From Labilithrix luteola (GTDB lineage: Bacteria; Myxococcota_A; Polyangia; Polyangiales; Polyangiaceae): a stretch of DNA of 64,000 nucleotides. How positions within the stretch are numbered: position 1 is the stretch's first letter; the number at the start of each line of letters is the position of its first letter. The stretch is from assembly GCF_001263205.1 (NCBI RefSeq), contig NZ_CP012333.1:4317001-4381000 (forward strand). Direction: 5' to 3'. This document shows positions 1 to 7,572 of the stretch, in pieces. A program made the position numbers and the translations under genes. The notes below the pieces were generated by a model. That model had not been told where the DNA came from. It worked only from the letters and a program-made list of their open reading frames with translations, and did not search any database.

Positions 1-210
1 CGGCAGGCTGTAGCTCTTGTCGAGCGCATAGCCGCCGCCCCGACCGCGCTCGGCCGCGAGGGGCATCGAGGCGGCGCGGAGAGCGTCGAGATCTCGGTAA
101 ATCGTGCGGATCGTCACGTCGAAGCGCTCGGCGAGGGCTTCGGCTGTCACCCCCGTACGGCGCCCCCGGAGGTACTCGGCCAGGGCGAAGAGGCGTTCGG
201 TGCGTCGCAT
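1..210 (-). CDS. YafY/WYL-type HTH transcriptional regulator, N-terminal part
   Basis: The first 70 codons of a gene that runs off the left edge. The reading starts with an ATG at 208-210 and encodes MRRTERLFALAEYLRG followed by a second helix and IRTIYRDLDAL. This is the winged helix-turn-helix (HTH_11, DeoR-like) that opens YafY-type regulators, which normally carry a ligand-sensing WYL domain further on. That part is outside the window. The gene diverges from the GST-like gene starting at 263, so the 52-bp gap probably holds both promoters and the regulator may control that gene. Recognition of the HTH is strong; the WYL domain is inferred from the family. Confidence 0.8.
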   Translation of the reverse strand, partial: MRRTERLFALAEYLRGRRTGVTAEALAERFDVTIRTIYRDLDALRAASMPLAAERGRGGGYALDKSYSLP

Positions 211-262
211 GACAGTGGGAAAGATAACTGACACGAGGCTGACAGCACCAGGCGCGATAGTC

Positions 263-1108
263 ATGCTCATGGAACCGTCGCTCGCGCCCACCCCCGTCCG
301 TCCGCTCCTTCGCGCCCATGCCCCGGCTTTGGAGCTGCGCGAGGTCGGCCTGACCGCCGTGGCTGGGCTCGAGAGCTACTCGCCCTTCGGTCTCAAGATT
401 CGGCGTGCGCTCGGGGCGGCAGGCTTGCCGTTTACCGTACGCAGCCGGCCATTTTCGGTGCTCTCGGCTCCGGACGAGGTTCCGTCGCTCAGCGTGGAAG
501 GGGAAGAGGTCACGGATTCCACGCGCGTCCTCGCCCATCTCGAGCGGCTCGCGCCGGGCACGCTCCTGCCCCGCGGACCGAGCCTCCGGGCCGAGGCCTG
601 GCTTTGGGAGGACTGGGCCGATCGCGTTCTCAGCACCTTCGTGCGGGCGTCGCGCTGGGCGGACGCGCGGAATTGGCCGTCGTTCCACGCGGCGATGTTC
701 GGCCGCTCGAGCTGGCTCGTCCGGACGATGCTGGCCCCGCGGTGGAGGCGCCAGGTCGTGGCAGAGCTCCATGCCGCGGAGACCTCGGAATCGTCATTTC
801 TCGACGATTTCCGGCGGACGATCGACATTCTCGAGGCGCGGGCGCCCGAGCGCGGGTTCTGGATCACCGAGGACCGCCCGACCGTCGCCGACGTGGCCAT
901 CTTCGCGCAGCTCCACTCGCTGCGAAACCACCTGACGCGGGCTCAGGCGCACGAGCTCGCGTGCCGTCCGGCACTGACCGACTGGCTCGATCGCGTTGAT
1001 GCGGCGACGGCTTCGAGAGAGCCGCCGAGGCCGCTCGTGCGACTCGGAAGTGGGCACGCATTGGTCAAGAAAAGCGTGGTCTTGGCCGCGGCGGTCGTCT
1101 GCGGTTGA
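263..1108 (+). CDS. Glutathione S-transferase family protein
   Basis: A cytosolic GST-fold protein of about 281 aa. The N-terminal half has the thioredoxin-like arrangement (SPFGLKIRRALGAAGLPF, then VPSLSVEGEEVTDSTRVLAHLE, where the cis-Pro and the E-[ST]-x glutathione-contact region are expected). The C-terminal half is all helical with the GST signature TVADVAIFAQL. No Ser/Cys/Tyr catalytic residue can be assigned with certainty, so the substrate is unknown. I placed the start at ATG 263 (a second ATG lies at 269) rather than further upstream, because the upstream in-frame codons overlap the divergent regulator and are Arg-rich shadow sequence. It is divergent from a YafY-type regulator, which may respond to the same compound. 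Confidence 0.78.
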   Translation: MLMEPSLAPTPVRPLLRAHAPALELREVGLTAVAGLESYSPFGLKIRRALGAAGLPFTVRSRPFSVLSAPDEVPSLSVEGEEVTDSTRVLAHLERLAPGTLLPRGPSLRAEAWLWEDWADRVLSTFVRASRWADARNWPSFHAAMFGRSSWLVRTMLAPRWRRQVVAELHAAETSESSFLDDFRRTIDILEARAPERGFWITEDRPTVADVAIFAQLHSLRNHLTRAQAHELACRPALTDWLDRVDAATASREPPRPLVRLGSGHALVKKSVVLAAAVVCG

Positions 1109-1138
1109 CGGCGTCTCTCAGCGAGATATCTCTCGCGC

Positions 1139-1858
1139 GTGCCGTTCTCGTATCCGTATCCGCGGCCGGCGGTTTCGTGCGACGTCGTGGTCTTCACGAT
1201 GCGCCACGACGACCTCGCGGTGCTCCTCGTTCGCCGCAGGGACGAACCCTTCAAAGGGAGTTGGGCGCTGCCTGGCGGCTTCCTCAACGAGAACGAGTCG
1301 CTCGAACGTGCGGCCACGCGTGAGCTCTACGAAGAGACCGGCGTGAGCAGCGTCAAGCTCGAGCAGCTCGCGACGTTCGGCGATCCGGGGCGCGATCCTC
1401 GCGGTCACACCGTGACGGTGGCCTGGCTGACCTTCCTCGTCGCCGAAGTGACCATCGTGGCGGGCGACGACGCGGCAGAAGCTGCCTGGCACCCCTTGCG
1501 AACGCTCGACATCGAAGGCGTGCGCGGTTCGAGCTCGAAGAAGAGCGCGAAGAAGAAGGAAAAGCCGTCCAAGCGGAAGGGCGTTCGCCTTGCCTTCGAT
1601 CACGCCAAGATCATCGCGATGGCCTACCAGCGGCTCTGTCGCCACCTCGACACGCCGCTTCGCGATGTCGCCTTCGATCTTCTGCCGCCGCGATTCACGC
1701 TCGCCGAGCTTCGCCGCACGTACGAAGTGGTCTTCGGCAAGAAGATCACGCCGCACATGGTGAAGAAGCAGCTCGTCGTGCGCGGCCTCGTGGTGCCCGC
1801 GACGTCGAAGCCGGCACCGAAGCCTTCGGCGCAGCTCTATCGCTGGAATCGCCGGTAG
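1139..1858 (+). CDS. NUDIX hydrolase with C-terminal winged helix (NrtR-like)
   Basis: A 239-aa protein. Residues about 10-130 are a NUDIX domain with an intact Nudix box (GGFLNENE, seven residues, then RELYEETGV), so the Mg-binding RExxEE residues are present. A Lys/Ser-rich linker follows, then a region from about 155 (FDHAKIIAMAYQRL ... FTLAELRRTYEVVFGKKI ... VKKQLVVRGLV) that matches the winged-helix half of NrtR/YjhB-type proteins. In that family the NUDIX half binds or cleaves ADP-ribose-like ligands and the HTH regulates NAD metabolism genes. No NAD gene is adjacent here. The start is GTG at 1139, 30 bp after the GST stop. Whether it is an enzyme, a regulator or both cannot be told from sequence. 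Confidence 0.82.
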   Translation: MPFSYPYPRPAVSCDVVVFTMRHDDLAVLLVRRRDEPFKGSWALPGGFLNENESLERAATRELYEETGVSSVKLEQLATFGDPGRDPRGHTVTVAWLTFLVAEVTIVAGDDAAEAAWHPLRTLDIEGVRGSSSKKSAKKKEKPSKRKGVRLAFDHAKIIAMAYQRLCRHLDTPLRDVAFDLLPPRFTLAELRRTYEVVFGKKITPHMVKKQLVVRGLVVPATSKPAPKPSAQLYRWNRR

Positions 1859-2040
1859 CCTTGTGGGGGCAGAGCCCCCCTCGAAACCTCCGGTTTCGAG
1901 CCTCCCCCCGGCTGCCCGCGGCGGGTCGCCTTCGGCGCGTCGCGCTGTGAGCGCGACGAAGAACCCGCCGCTCGCGTTGTGGCTACCTACGGACGTCTTG
2001 GTCTCTCAGAACCTCTGGTCGGGGGAGCCCTGGAAACGAG

Positions 2041-2080
2041 AAGGCCACGGACGCTGCGCGAGCGCCGTGGCCTCTTCTTT
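2041..2080 (+). terminator. Rho-independent terminator-like hairpin 1
   Basis: Stem AGGCCACGG (2042-2050) pairs with CCGTGGCCT (2065-2073), loop 14 nt, followed by a pyrimidine/T-rich CTTCTTTC. It lies inside the repeat block downstream of the NUDIX gene. Confidence 0.6.
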
Positions 2081-2157
2081 CGAGTCCCGCGAGCGAACGC
2101 GAACCCTCCGCTCGCGTTTTGGCGACCTGCGGCGCCTCGGTCTCTCGACGCCTTCGG

Positions 2158-2200
2158 GAAAGGCCACGGCGCTCGCACAGCGTCCCGTGGCCTTTTCGTT
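2158..2200 (+). terminator. Rho-independent terminator-like hairpin 2
   Basis: An 11-bp stem AAAGGCCACGG (2159-2169) pairs with CCGTGGCCTTT (2185-2195). The inner CGCT/AGCG can extend the stem, and it is followed by TTTTCG. Because the other flank is A-containing it could also act on transcripts coming from the convergent sodB gene. It shares its stem sequence with hairpin 1, so the two look duplicated. Confidence 0.65.
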
Positions 2201-2377
2201 TGACTCCGAAAACGGAGGTTCGAGAGACCAAGACGCCCGTAGGTCGCGTCGAGGCGAGCGGCGGGTTCTTCGTCGCGCGTCTAGCGCGACGCGCCGAAGG
2301 CGACCCGCCGCGGGCAGCCGGGGGGAGGCTCAAGCGCGGAGCGCTTGAGGGGGACCGGAGGTCCCCACAAGAGTGGC

Positions 2378-2962
2378 TCAGGCCTTCTTGAGGTTCTCGC
2401 TCACGAAGTCCCAGTTCACGAGGCTCGTGAGGAACGTCTCGATGAACTTGGGGCGGAGGTTGCGGTAATCGATGTAGTACGCATGCTCCCACACGTCGAT
2501 CGTGAGGAGTGCCTTCTTGCCGTGCTTCATCGGCAGGTCGGCGTTCGCCGTCTTCATGATCGAGAGCTTGCCGCCGTCGAGAACGAGCCAGGCCCAGCCC
2601 GAGCCGAACTGCGTGGCCGCGGCGGTCGAGAACTCTTCCTTGAACTTGTCGAACGAACCGAAGTCGCGGGTGATGGCCGCCGCGAGATCACCGGTCGGCT
2701 GGCCGCCGCCGTTCGGCTTCATGCAGCTCCAGAAGAAGGTGTGGTTCCACACCTGGGCGGCGTTGTTGAAGACACCGCCGTCGGAGCTCATGATGATCTC
2801 CTCGAGGCTCTTGTTCGCCTCCGGCTTGCCATCGAGGAGCTTGTTCAAGTTCGTCACGTAGGCCGCGTGATGCTTGCCGTGGTGATACTCGAGCGTCTCG
2901 GCGGACATGTGGGGCGCGAGAGCGTCCTTCGCGTACGGCAGGTTCGGGAGCGTGAAAGCCAT
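2378..2962 (-). CDS. sodB: Superoxide dismutase, Fe type
   Basis: A 194-aa enzyme that disproportionates superoxide to oxygen and hydrogen peroxide, expected to be cytoplasmic. All four metal ligands are visible: His in YHHGKHH near residue 27, His in QVWNHTFFW, and Asp and His in the signature DVWEHAYY. Gly/Gln features around GSGWAWLV and the overall length fit Fe/Mn-SODs of the Fe subgroup, though metal choice cannot be proven from sequence. I chose the ATG at 2960-2962 (MAFTLPNLPYAKDAL, the usual family start), which has an AAGGAGA ribosome site about 6 nt upstream. Codons further upstream do not resemble SOD. It stands alone; its 3' end faces the repeat/terminator block. Confidence 0.96.
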   Translation of the reverse strand: MAFTLPNLPYAKDALAPHMSAETLEYHHGKHHAAYVTNLNKLLDGKPEANKSLEEIIMSSDGGVFNNAAQVWNHTFFWSCMKPNGGGQPTGDLAAAITRDFGSFDKFKEEFSTAAATQFGSGWAWLVLDGGKLSIMKTANADLPMKHGKKALLTIDVWEHAYYIDYRNLRPKFIETFLTSLVNWDFVSENLKKA

Positions 2963-3235
2963 GTGTCTCTCCTTCTCTTCGAGGGAGGGCACAGTAGACA
3001 GGCCGGGTGCCGTTGAAAAGGCCCGAGCTCTCCTCGTCGACGTTCGACGTGTCACTTACGCCGCGGGCGGCGGACGCAGATCGATTGTCGCGAATGTAAT
3101 TCGTTGTACCGAGGGGGTCACGTGGGCGTCCGACGGCGTTATTCGCTGGGACACCGTTCGGATCGAGGGGGGCGAGCGTCGAAGAACCGGCGCGAGCGTT
3201 TCGACGGCTCCGGACGGACGACAAGGAGATCGACC

Positions 3236-3592
3236 ATGAACCCGTCTCAACGTTCGCGTTTCGCTCTGGTGCTGTCGCTCGTGCTCGTGCCGTCGGCAGC
3301 TCTCGTCGTCGGATGCAGCAACGACGAAAAGAAGAACGAGACGACCAACGCCCAGGGCGCGGATCCGGCTGCGAAGGCCGCCAACACCGGCACGGCCACC
3401 GCCAATGCGACGGCCATGGGAGCTGCAACCAACGCGGCGAACACGGTGAGCACGACGGCGACCGCGATTCCGACGGCCGACACGGCGCAGCCCAACGCGG
3501 CCGATGCCGGCTTGGCGAAGGATGGTGGCAGCCACGTGAACGACGCCGTCGACGGCGGTCACGGCACCGCGAAGGACGCCGGCAAGAAGTAG
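3236..3592 (+). CDS. Small Ala/Thr/Asn-rich lipoprotein
   Basis: 118 aa. The N-terminus is a lipoprotein signal peptide (RFALVLSLVLVPSAALVVGC) with the lipobox LVVGC, so the mature protein begins with the lipid-bearing Cys near residue 27. The rest is low-complexity, rich in Ala, Thr, Asn and Asp/Gly, with no recognisable domain; it probably forms a flexible surface or periplasmic tail. The ATG at 3236 is preceded by AAGGAGAT at good distance, which decides the start. The function is unknown. It is divergent from sodB and convergent with the ureidoglycolate-lyase-like gene. Confidence 0.8.
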   Translation: MNPSQRSRFALVLSLVLVPSAALVVGCSNDEKKNETTNAQGADPAAKAANTGTATANATAMGAATNAANTVSTTATAIPTADTAQPNAADAGLAKDGGSHVNDAVDGGHGTAKDAGKK

Positions 3593-3602
3593 TCGGCGCG
3601 TT

Positions 3603-4154
3603 TCAGATGAGCTCGATGAGGGGCTGCTCGCTCTCGGGAAGCGTCACGAGCGTGCAGTCCCCATCGGACTCGTCTTCCCACACGACGCAGCCGAAGTCCG
3701 TCTCGGCACCGAGCGCGAGCAGTGGGTGATGCCAGGTGCCGGGATGGTAGGCGACGCCCTGCAGACCGGTCGCGACGAAGGCGCGGAGCGTGGAGAGATC
3801 CGGCATGTCGGTGCCGGGCTTGGCCACGAGCACGACGTAGCGTGACGCGTTCATCGGCACGACCACCTGCGTCGAGAGCGGGTGCTTCTCCATGATCTCG
3901 ACGCGCAGCGGCCAGGTGGTGCGGGGCGAGCAACGGAAGAGACAGAGATTCAGCTTCGCGTTCGCCGGGCGGAGGTTCTCGACAGGACCGAGCCAGTTGT
4001 AGCGCTTGGCGGTCCCCTGGTTCGCAGGCTTGCCGACGACGTCTCCGCGCTCGGCCATGACGACGTGCCCGTAGGGAGCGAAGGTCTCGGCGGTGAGCGG
4101 CTCTGTGCGGATTGTGCGAGGCGCGTGAGGCGTGAGAATGGCGGACGTCGACAT
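3603..4154 (-). CDS. Ureidoglycolate lyase family protein
   Basis: A 183-aa cupin-fold protein resembling AllA-type ureidoglycolate lyases, which split ureidoglycolate into glyoxylate and urea in purine (allantoin) breakdown. Family features visible are the opening TEPLTAETFAPYGHVV, the central LFRCSP...PLRVEIMEKHPLSTQVVVPM, and GVAYHPGTWHHPLLAL near the C-terminus with the His cluster of the active site. The start is ATG 4152-4154 (MSTSAILTPHAP). No other allantoin gene is nearby, so the physiological substrate is inferred only from the family. It reads in the same direction as the kinase gene upstream, about 90 bp away. Confidence 0.85.
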   Translation of the reverse strand: MSTSAILTPHAPRTIRTEPLTAETFAPYGHVVMAERGDVVGKPANQGTAKRYNWLGPVENLRPANAKLNLCLFRCSPRTTWPLRVEIMEKHPLSTQVVVPMNASRYVVLVAKPGTDMPDLSTLRAFVATGLQGVAYHPGTWHHPLLALGAETDFGCVVWEDESDGDCTLVTLPESEQPLIELI

Positions 4155-4246
4155 GGCGCGTGTTTCGAAGTCGAACCCGCGGCGTCGAGGACCGTCAAGC
4201 TCTATCGAGGGCCCGTAGCGTCTCGGTTTCGTCGCGTCGGATCCGC

Positions 4247-6031
4247 TCAGCGCTTCACGACCGTCGGCCTTCCACCGAGGTTCGTGAGCTGCGGTGGATG
4301 GGTCAGCGTGGAGCCCTCGAGCTCCAAGGTCACCGCGCCTTTGAGCTCGATGTCGCCCAGCACCTTGCATCGACGGAGGAGCAGACGCGACGTGCCCATC
4401 ATCAGGATCGAGCGCGGGCCGTCGATCGTGCAGTCCTCGAGGACGGCCTTGCAGTTCGACGCCGTGAACACGGCCGGATCGGCCTGGCCCGCGATCATCG
4501 GTCCGTAGTGCCTGCCGCTCTCGGACTTGTCACCGTCGGTGCTGCATAGGAATTTGTCGCGCTCCGGCTCCTCGTCGTCGGCCTTCCGCGCGCCCTTGGG
4601 CAAGGGAGGCGCCGCGCGAGGAACGGGCGCGATGTTCGCGTGCTCTTTCGGCTCGTCGGACGCGACGCTCGAATCGGAGTTCTCCGTGTTCCCGCCGTCG
4701 TGCGTTTCGATCAGCGCGACGTCGCCTTCGATCGTGACACCGCCTCCGCCGCTCGGCTTCTTGGCAACGAAATGGCGATACGCGAGGAAGCCGCCACCGC
4801 CGAGCACCGTCGTCGCGGTGAGAAGGGCAGCGAGAACGGGGGCGACGCCTCCACTGCGCGGCGGCGTGCTGGGAATCGCGGGCAAGGCGGGAGCCACCGC
4901 GTAGACCGGCAACGTCGGTACGGGACGCGCGAGCGGCGGTACGTGGGGAGGGGGAGCGGGAAGGGGAGCGTGCGCGGGGGCAAACGGAGGACGCACCATC
5001 GCCACGGTGGCTTGCGAAGCCGGTCGTTCGAGGGTGGCCGAGAGTGCACGGTGGACGTCGGCCGCCGTCTGCGGGCGGGCGGCGGGATCCTTCGCGAGAA
5101 GCGCTTCCACGACCCTGACGAACGACTCCGGCACCGTTCGCGCGGCGAGCCTCAGATCGCGCGCCTGGTCGTCGACGATGCGGACCCACAAAGTGAAGAG
5201 ATCGTCGGCTTGGAACGGGCGGCTTCCGGCCACCGCCTCGTAGAGCAAGATGCCGAGACCGAAGAGATCCGCGCGACCGTCGACGCTCCCGGGATCGCGA
5301 ATCTGCTCCGGCGCCATGTAGAAAGGCGTGCCGAGCACGGCTCGCGACGTGGTCCTGGCGAGCGCCACGTCGTGGACACGTACGAGCCCGAAGTCGAGCA
5401 GCTTCGCGTTGGCGACGAGTCGATTCGGGAGAAAGACGTTTCGCGGACTGAGATCACGATGAACGCAGCCGAGCCGATGGGCATGGTCGAGCGCCGCGGA
5501 GATGCGCTGTCCGAGGGCGACGGCCTCTTGCCAAAGGAGCGGGCCTCGCTCGAATCGCTCCTCGAGGTTTTCTCCCTCGAGCCATTCCATCGCGAGGTAC
5601 ATGCCGTCGGCCACTTCGCCGTGATCGAGGTAGCGGACGATGGCCGGATGATGCAGGCGCGAGAGCGTGCGAGCTTCGCGGAGAAAGCGCGCACGAAGCG
5701 CGGGATCGGCGAGCATCTTGACCGCCGCGACCTGTCCGGTCCGCTCGTCGACGGCGCGGTAGACCGTGCCGCCCGAGCCCGCTCCTGCGGCACGCTCGAT
5801 CCGGTACGGACCGAGCCGCTCGGGGATGGCTCCGTCGGGGGCCGGCTCGTCCATCGGTTCGGTAGGGTCCTCGCTGCCGAGCTTGGCCAGCTCTGCGAGC
5901 AGCTCGCGGCACCCGTCGCACGCTTCGAGGTGACGTTCGAATCCGGCCCTGATTTCAGAGGGAATGCGGCCCTCGAGGAGCTCGAGAGCGTCGTTCTCGT
6001 CGAGACAGTGCGAGGTCGGAAGCGCGGACAT
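4247..6031 (-). CDS. Ser/Thr protein kinase with N-terminal zinc-finger (anti-sigma-like) domain
   Basis: 594 aa. Residues 30-45 carry H34-x3-C38-x2-C41, the zinc-binding motif of zf-HC2 anti-sigma domains. The kinase domain (about 72-340) has the Gly-rich loop GAGSGGTVY, the ATP-binding Lys105 (AAVK), the catalytic loop HRDLSPRN (Asp193) and DFG at 213-215, so it should be active. A Pro/Ala-rich linker and one membrane segment (around 400-420, VLAALLTATTVLGGGGFLAY) lead to an extracytoplasmic C-terminal domain with a short beta-helix-like series. It is divergent from an ECF-type sigma factor at 6187. This arrangement suggests the kinase both binds and phosphorylates or releases that sigma factor; the pairing is inference from context and known STK-associated ECF groups. 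Confidence 0.9.
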   Translation of the reverse strand: MSALPTSHCLDENDALELLEGRIPSEIRAGFERHLEACDGCRELLAELAKLGSEDPTEPMDEPAPDGAIPERLGPYRIERAAGAGSGGTVYRAVDERTGQVAAVKMLADPALRARFLREARTLSRLHHPAIVRYLDHGEVADGMYLAMEWLEGENLEERFERGPLLWQEAVALGQRISAALDHAHRLGCVHRDLSPRNVFLPNRLVANAKLLDFGLVRVHDVALARTTSRAVLGTPFYMAPEQIRDPGSVDGRADLFGLGILLYEAVAGSRPFQADDLFTLWVRIVDDQARDLRLAARTVPESFVRVVEALLAKDPAARPQTAADVHRALSATLERPASQATVAMVRPPFAPAHAPLPAPPPHVPPLARPVPTLPVYAVAPALPAIPSTPPRSGGVAPVLAALLTATTVLGGGGFLAYRHFVAKKPSGGGGVTIEGDVALIETHDGGNTENSDSSVASDEPKEHANIAPVPRAAPPLPKGARKADDEEPERDKFLCSTDGDKSESGRHYGPMIAGQADPAVFTASNCKAVLEDCTIDGPRSILMMGTSRLLLRRCKVLGDIELKGAVTLELEGSTLTHPPQLTNLGGRPTVVKR

Positions 6032-6186
6032 CGTGGCCTCGAGCGAGGTAGCTAGCCTACCGGTCAGGCTCCCCTTCGTGATAGCGTTTGCACGGTCGAT
6101 TGGGCGATAGCCATGTCGGCTGTGTCAGCTGAAAATCTTGGTCTGGTTCGTTTGCTCGCCCCCCCGACCTCGTTTGCTCGCGTCCC

Positions 6187-7029
6187 ATGACCCTCGACGA
6201 GTTCGTAAGAAACGCGAAGGCAGCCTGGCCAGCTTGGTCGGCCGGCGCATCGAGCGCGACCGGTCGTGGTGAGAGCGGCTTCGCGAGGTTCGTCGCGGCG
6301 ATTGTGAGCGCGCCGGGAGGAGATGCTCAGGAGGCGACGCTGGAGTCGCTCCGAGCCGGTGATCTCTGGCTGGCGTACCATGCGGGTGTCGGTTATCCCC
6401 CCGCCGTGGCCGCGCTCGAGGCGACCTGCTTCGCGGATCTCGACAAGATCCTGCGTGCCCGCCGAGCGGACGCTGCGGAGAGCGAAGAAGTCGTCCAGCG
6501 CCTTCGTCATCGCTTGCTCGTGGCGGCTCCGGGCGAGCCGCCCCGTATTCTGACCTACAGCGGGCGCGGGGATTTACGCGCCTGGGTTCGTGTCGCTGCG
6601 GTTCGCGCCTGGCTCAACATGAAGCGCGAATCACCGAAGCACGAAGTGCATACGACGAGTGACGCGCTGGTCGACGAGGCGTCGACCGATCTCGAGCTGG
6701 AGCTCCTGAAGGGCAAGTACCGCGAGCTGTTTCGGCGTGTGTTCTTGCAAGCGGTCGAAGCGCTCGGTCCGAGCACGCGCCTTCTCTTGAAGCTTCACTA
6801 CATCGATCGTCTCTCGATGGAGGAAGTCGGCAAGATCCTCGGCGTTCATCGCCTCACCGTGCTGAGGCGACTCGAGCGTGTTCGTCAGGAGCTGTCCGAA
6901 GGGACCAAGGAGCGTCTCGAAGTGGAGCTCCGACTCTCGGCTCCGGACGTCGAGAGCGTGCTCCGGTTGATCCAGAGCCGTCTCGACGTGAGCCTGCAGC
7001 AGGCGCTCCACGACGTGAAGTCCGGCTGA
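6187..7029 (+). CDS. ECF-like RNA polymerase sigma factor (Myxococcales type)
   Basis: 280 aa. The central part (about 85-150) resembles sigma-70 region 2 and the C-terminal part region 4: LLLKLHYIDRLSMEEVGKIL then GVHRLTVLRRLERVRQEL, a helix-turn-helix for -35 recognition. The protein is longer than classical ECF factors (about 190 aa), with extra residues at both ends, as in the lineage-specific sigma-70 proteins of Myxococcales. It starts with ATG 6187, 155 bp from the divergent zinc-finger kinase, its probable partner. Its stop abuts the stop of the convergent membrane-protein gene with no gap. Confidence 0.85.
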   Translation: MTLDEFVRNAKAAWPAWSAGASSATGRGESGFARFVAAIVSAPGGDAQEATLESLRAGDLWLAYHAGVGYPPAVAALEATCFADLDKILRARRADAAESEEVVQRLRHRLLVAAPGEPPRILTYSGRGDLRAWVRVAAVRAWLNMKRESPKHEVHTTSDALVDEASTDLELELLKGKYRELFRRVFLQAVEALGPSTRLLLKLHYIDRLSMEEVGKILGVHRLTVLRRLERVRQELSEGTKERLEVELRLSAPDVESVLRLIQSRLDVSLQQALHDVKSG

Positions 7030-7449
7030 TCAGATGAAGTGAAGAACGCCGTAGGCGATCGACATGATGATCGCCATGGCGCCGAGCGGAATCTGGAAGT
7101 TGACGAGCTTCGAGCGGAGCAGCTCGCCCTTCTGGATGGCCATCGCGTTGCCGCGGAAGGCGTAGGTCGAGATGAGGCCGAAGCCGAGGAGCAGGCCGAC
7201 CGCGAAGTCCGCCACGCCCGAGAGCGCCCAGAAGATCCAGACGAGCGGATGGCTGCCGAGCAGCGACATGGAGAGCACGCAGGAGATGAGCTCCCAGACG
7301 CCCCAGCCGAACATCGTCAGGCCGATCCAGCCCTGGTACTTTGCGAGCGTGGCCAGCTTCTCCGACGCCCCGGGCGCGTTGCGAACGATGAGCGAAGACA
7401 TGGCCAAAAGCCCGCCGGCGATACCGATGATCATCGAGAGAAGAAACAT
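7030..7449 (-). CDS. Integral membrane protein of unknown function, four segments
   Basis: 139 aa, almost entirely hydrophobic. Four membrane segments can be seen: MFLLSMIIGIAGGLLAMSSL, a segment around WIGLTMFGWGVWELISCVLS, WIFWALSGVADFAVGLLLGF, and a C-terminal one, IPLGAMAIIMSIAYGVLHFI. No catalytic motif is seen and I do not recognise the family. The start at ATG 7447-7449 has an AGAGGA ribosome site upstream; a longer in-frame start upstream would add an Arg-rich tail and seems unlikely. It is convergent with the sigma factor and sits upstream of the hybrid kinase on the same strand. Confidence 0.72.
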   Translation of the reverse strand: MFLLSMIIGIAGGLLAMSSLIVRNAPGASEKLATLAKYQGWIGLTMFGWGVWELISCVLSMSLLGSHPLVWIFWALSGVADFAVGLLLGFGLISTYAFRGNAMAIQKGELLRSKLVNFQIPLGAMAIIMSIAYGVLHFI

Positions 7450-7572
7450 GGGGTCCTCTGACGAAGGGCGGAGGCCGACGCCACGCCGGTCCTTGCCTTC
7501 CGCCCGGGAAGACACCCCTGCCGGCGATGGAGTAGCGGCCGGCGATGACGATTTTTTCTTTCGTGCTGCCGC

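Larger units (their letters stand above)
1861..2375. repeat. Non-coding block of long inverted and direct repeats
   Basis: A gene-free stretch of about 515 bp between convergent genes. The left part (about 1861-2010) and the right part (about 2219-2370) form an imperfect inverted repeat of roughly 150 bp per arm. Shared pieces include CCCCCGGCTGCCCGCGGCGG, CGCGACGAAGAACCCGCCGC and GTCTTGGTCTCTC. The middle holds a further direct copy (about 2099-2150) of the 1961-2010 segment and two related terminator hairpins with a GGCCACGG stem. Open frames here are Arg-rich and Pro-rich and look non-coding. It could be a dispersed intergenic repeat family that serves as a bidirectional terminator; only comparison with the rest of the genome would show that. 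Confidence 0.75.
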
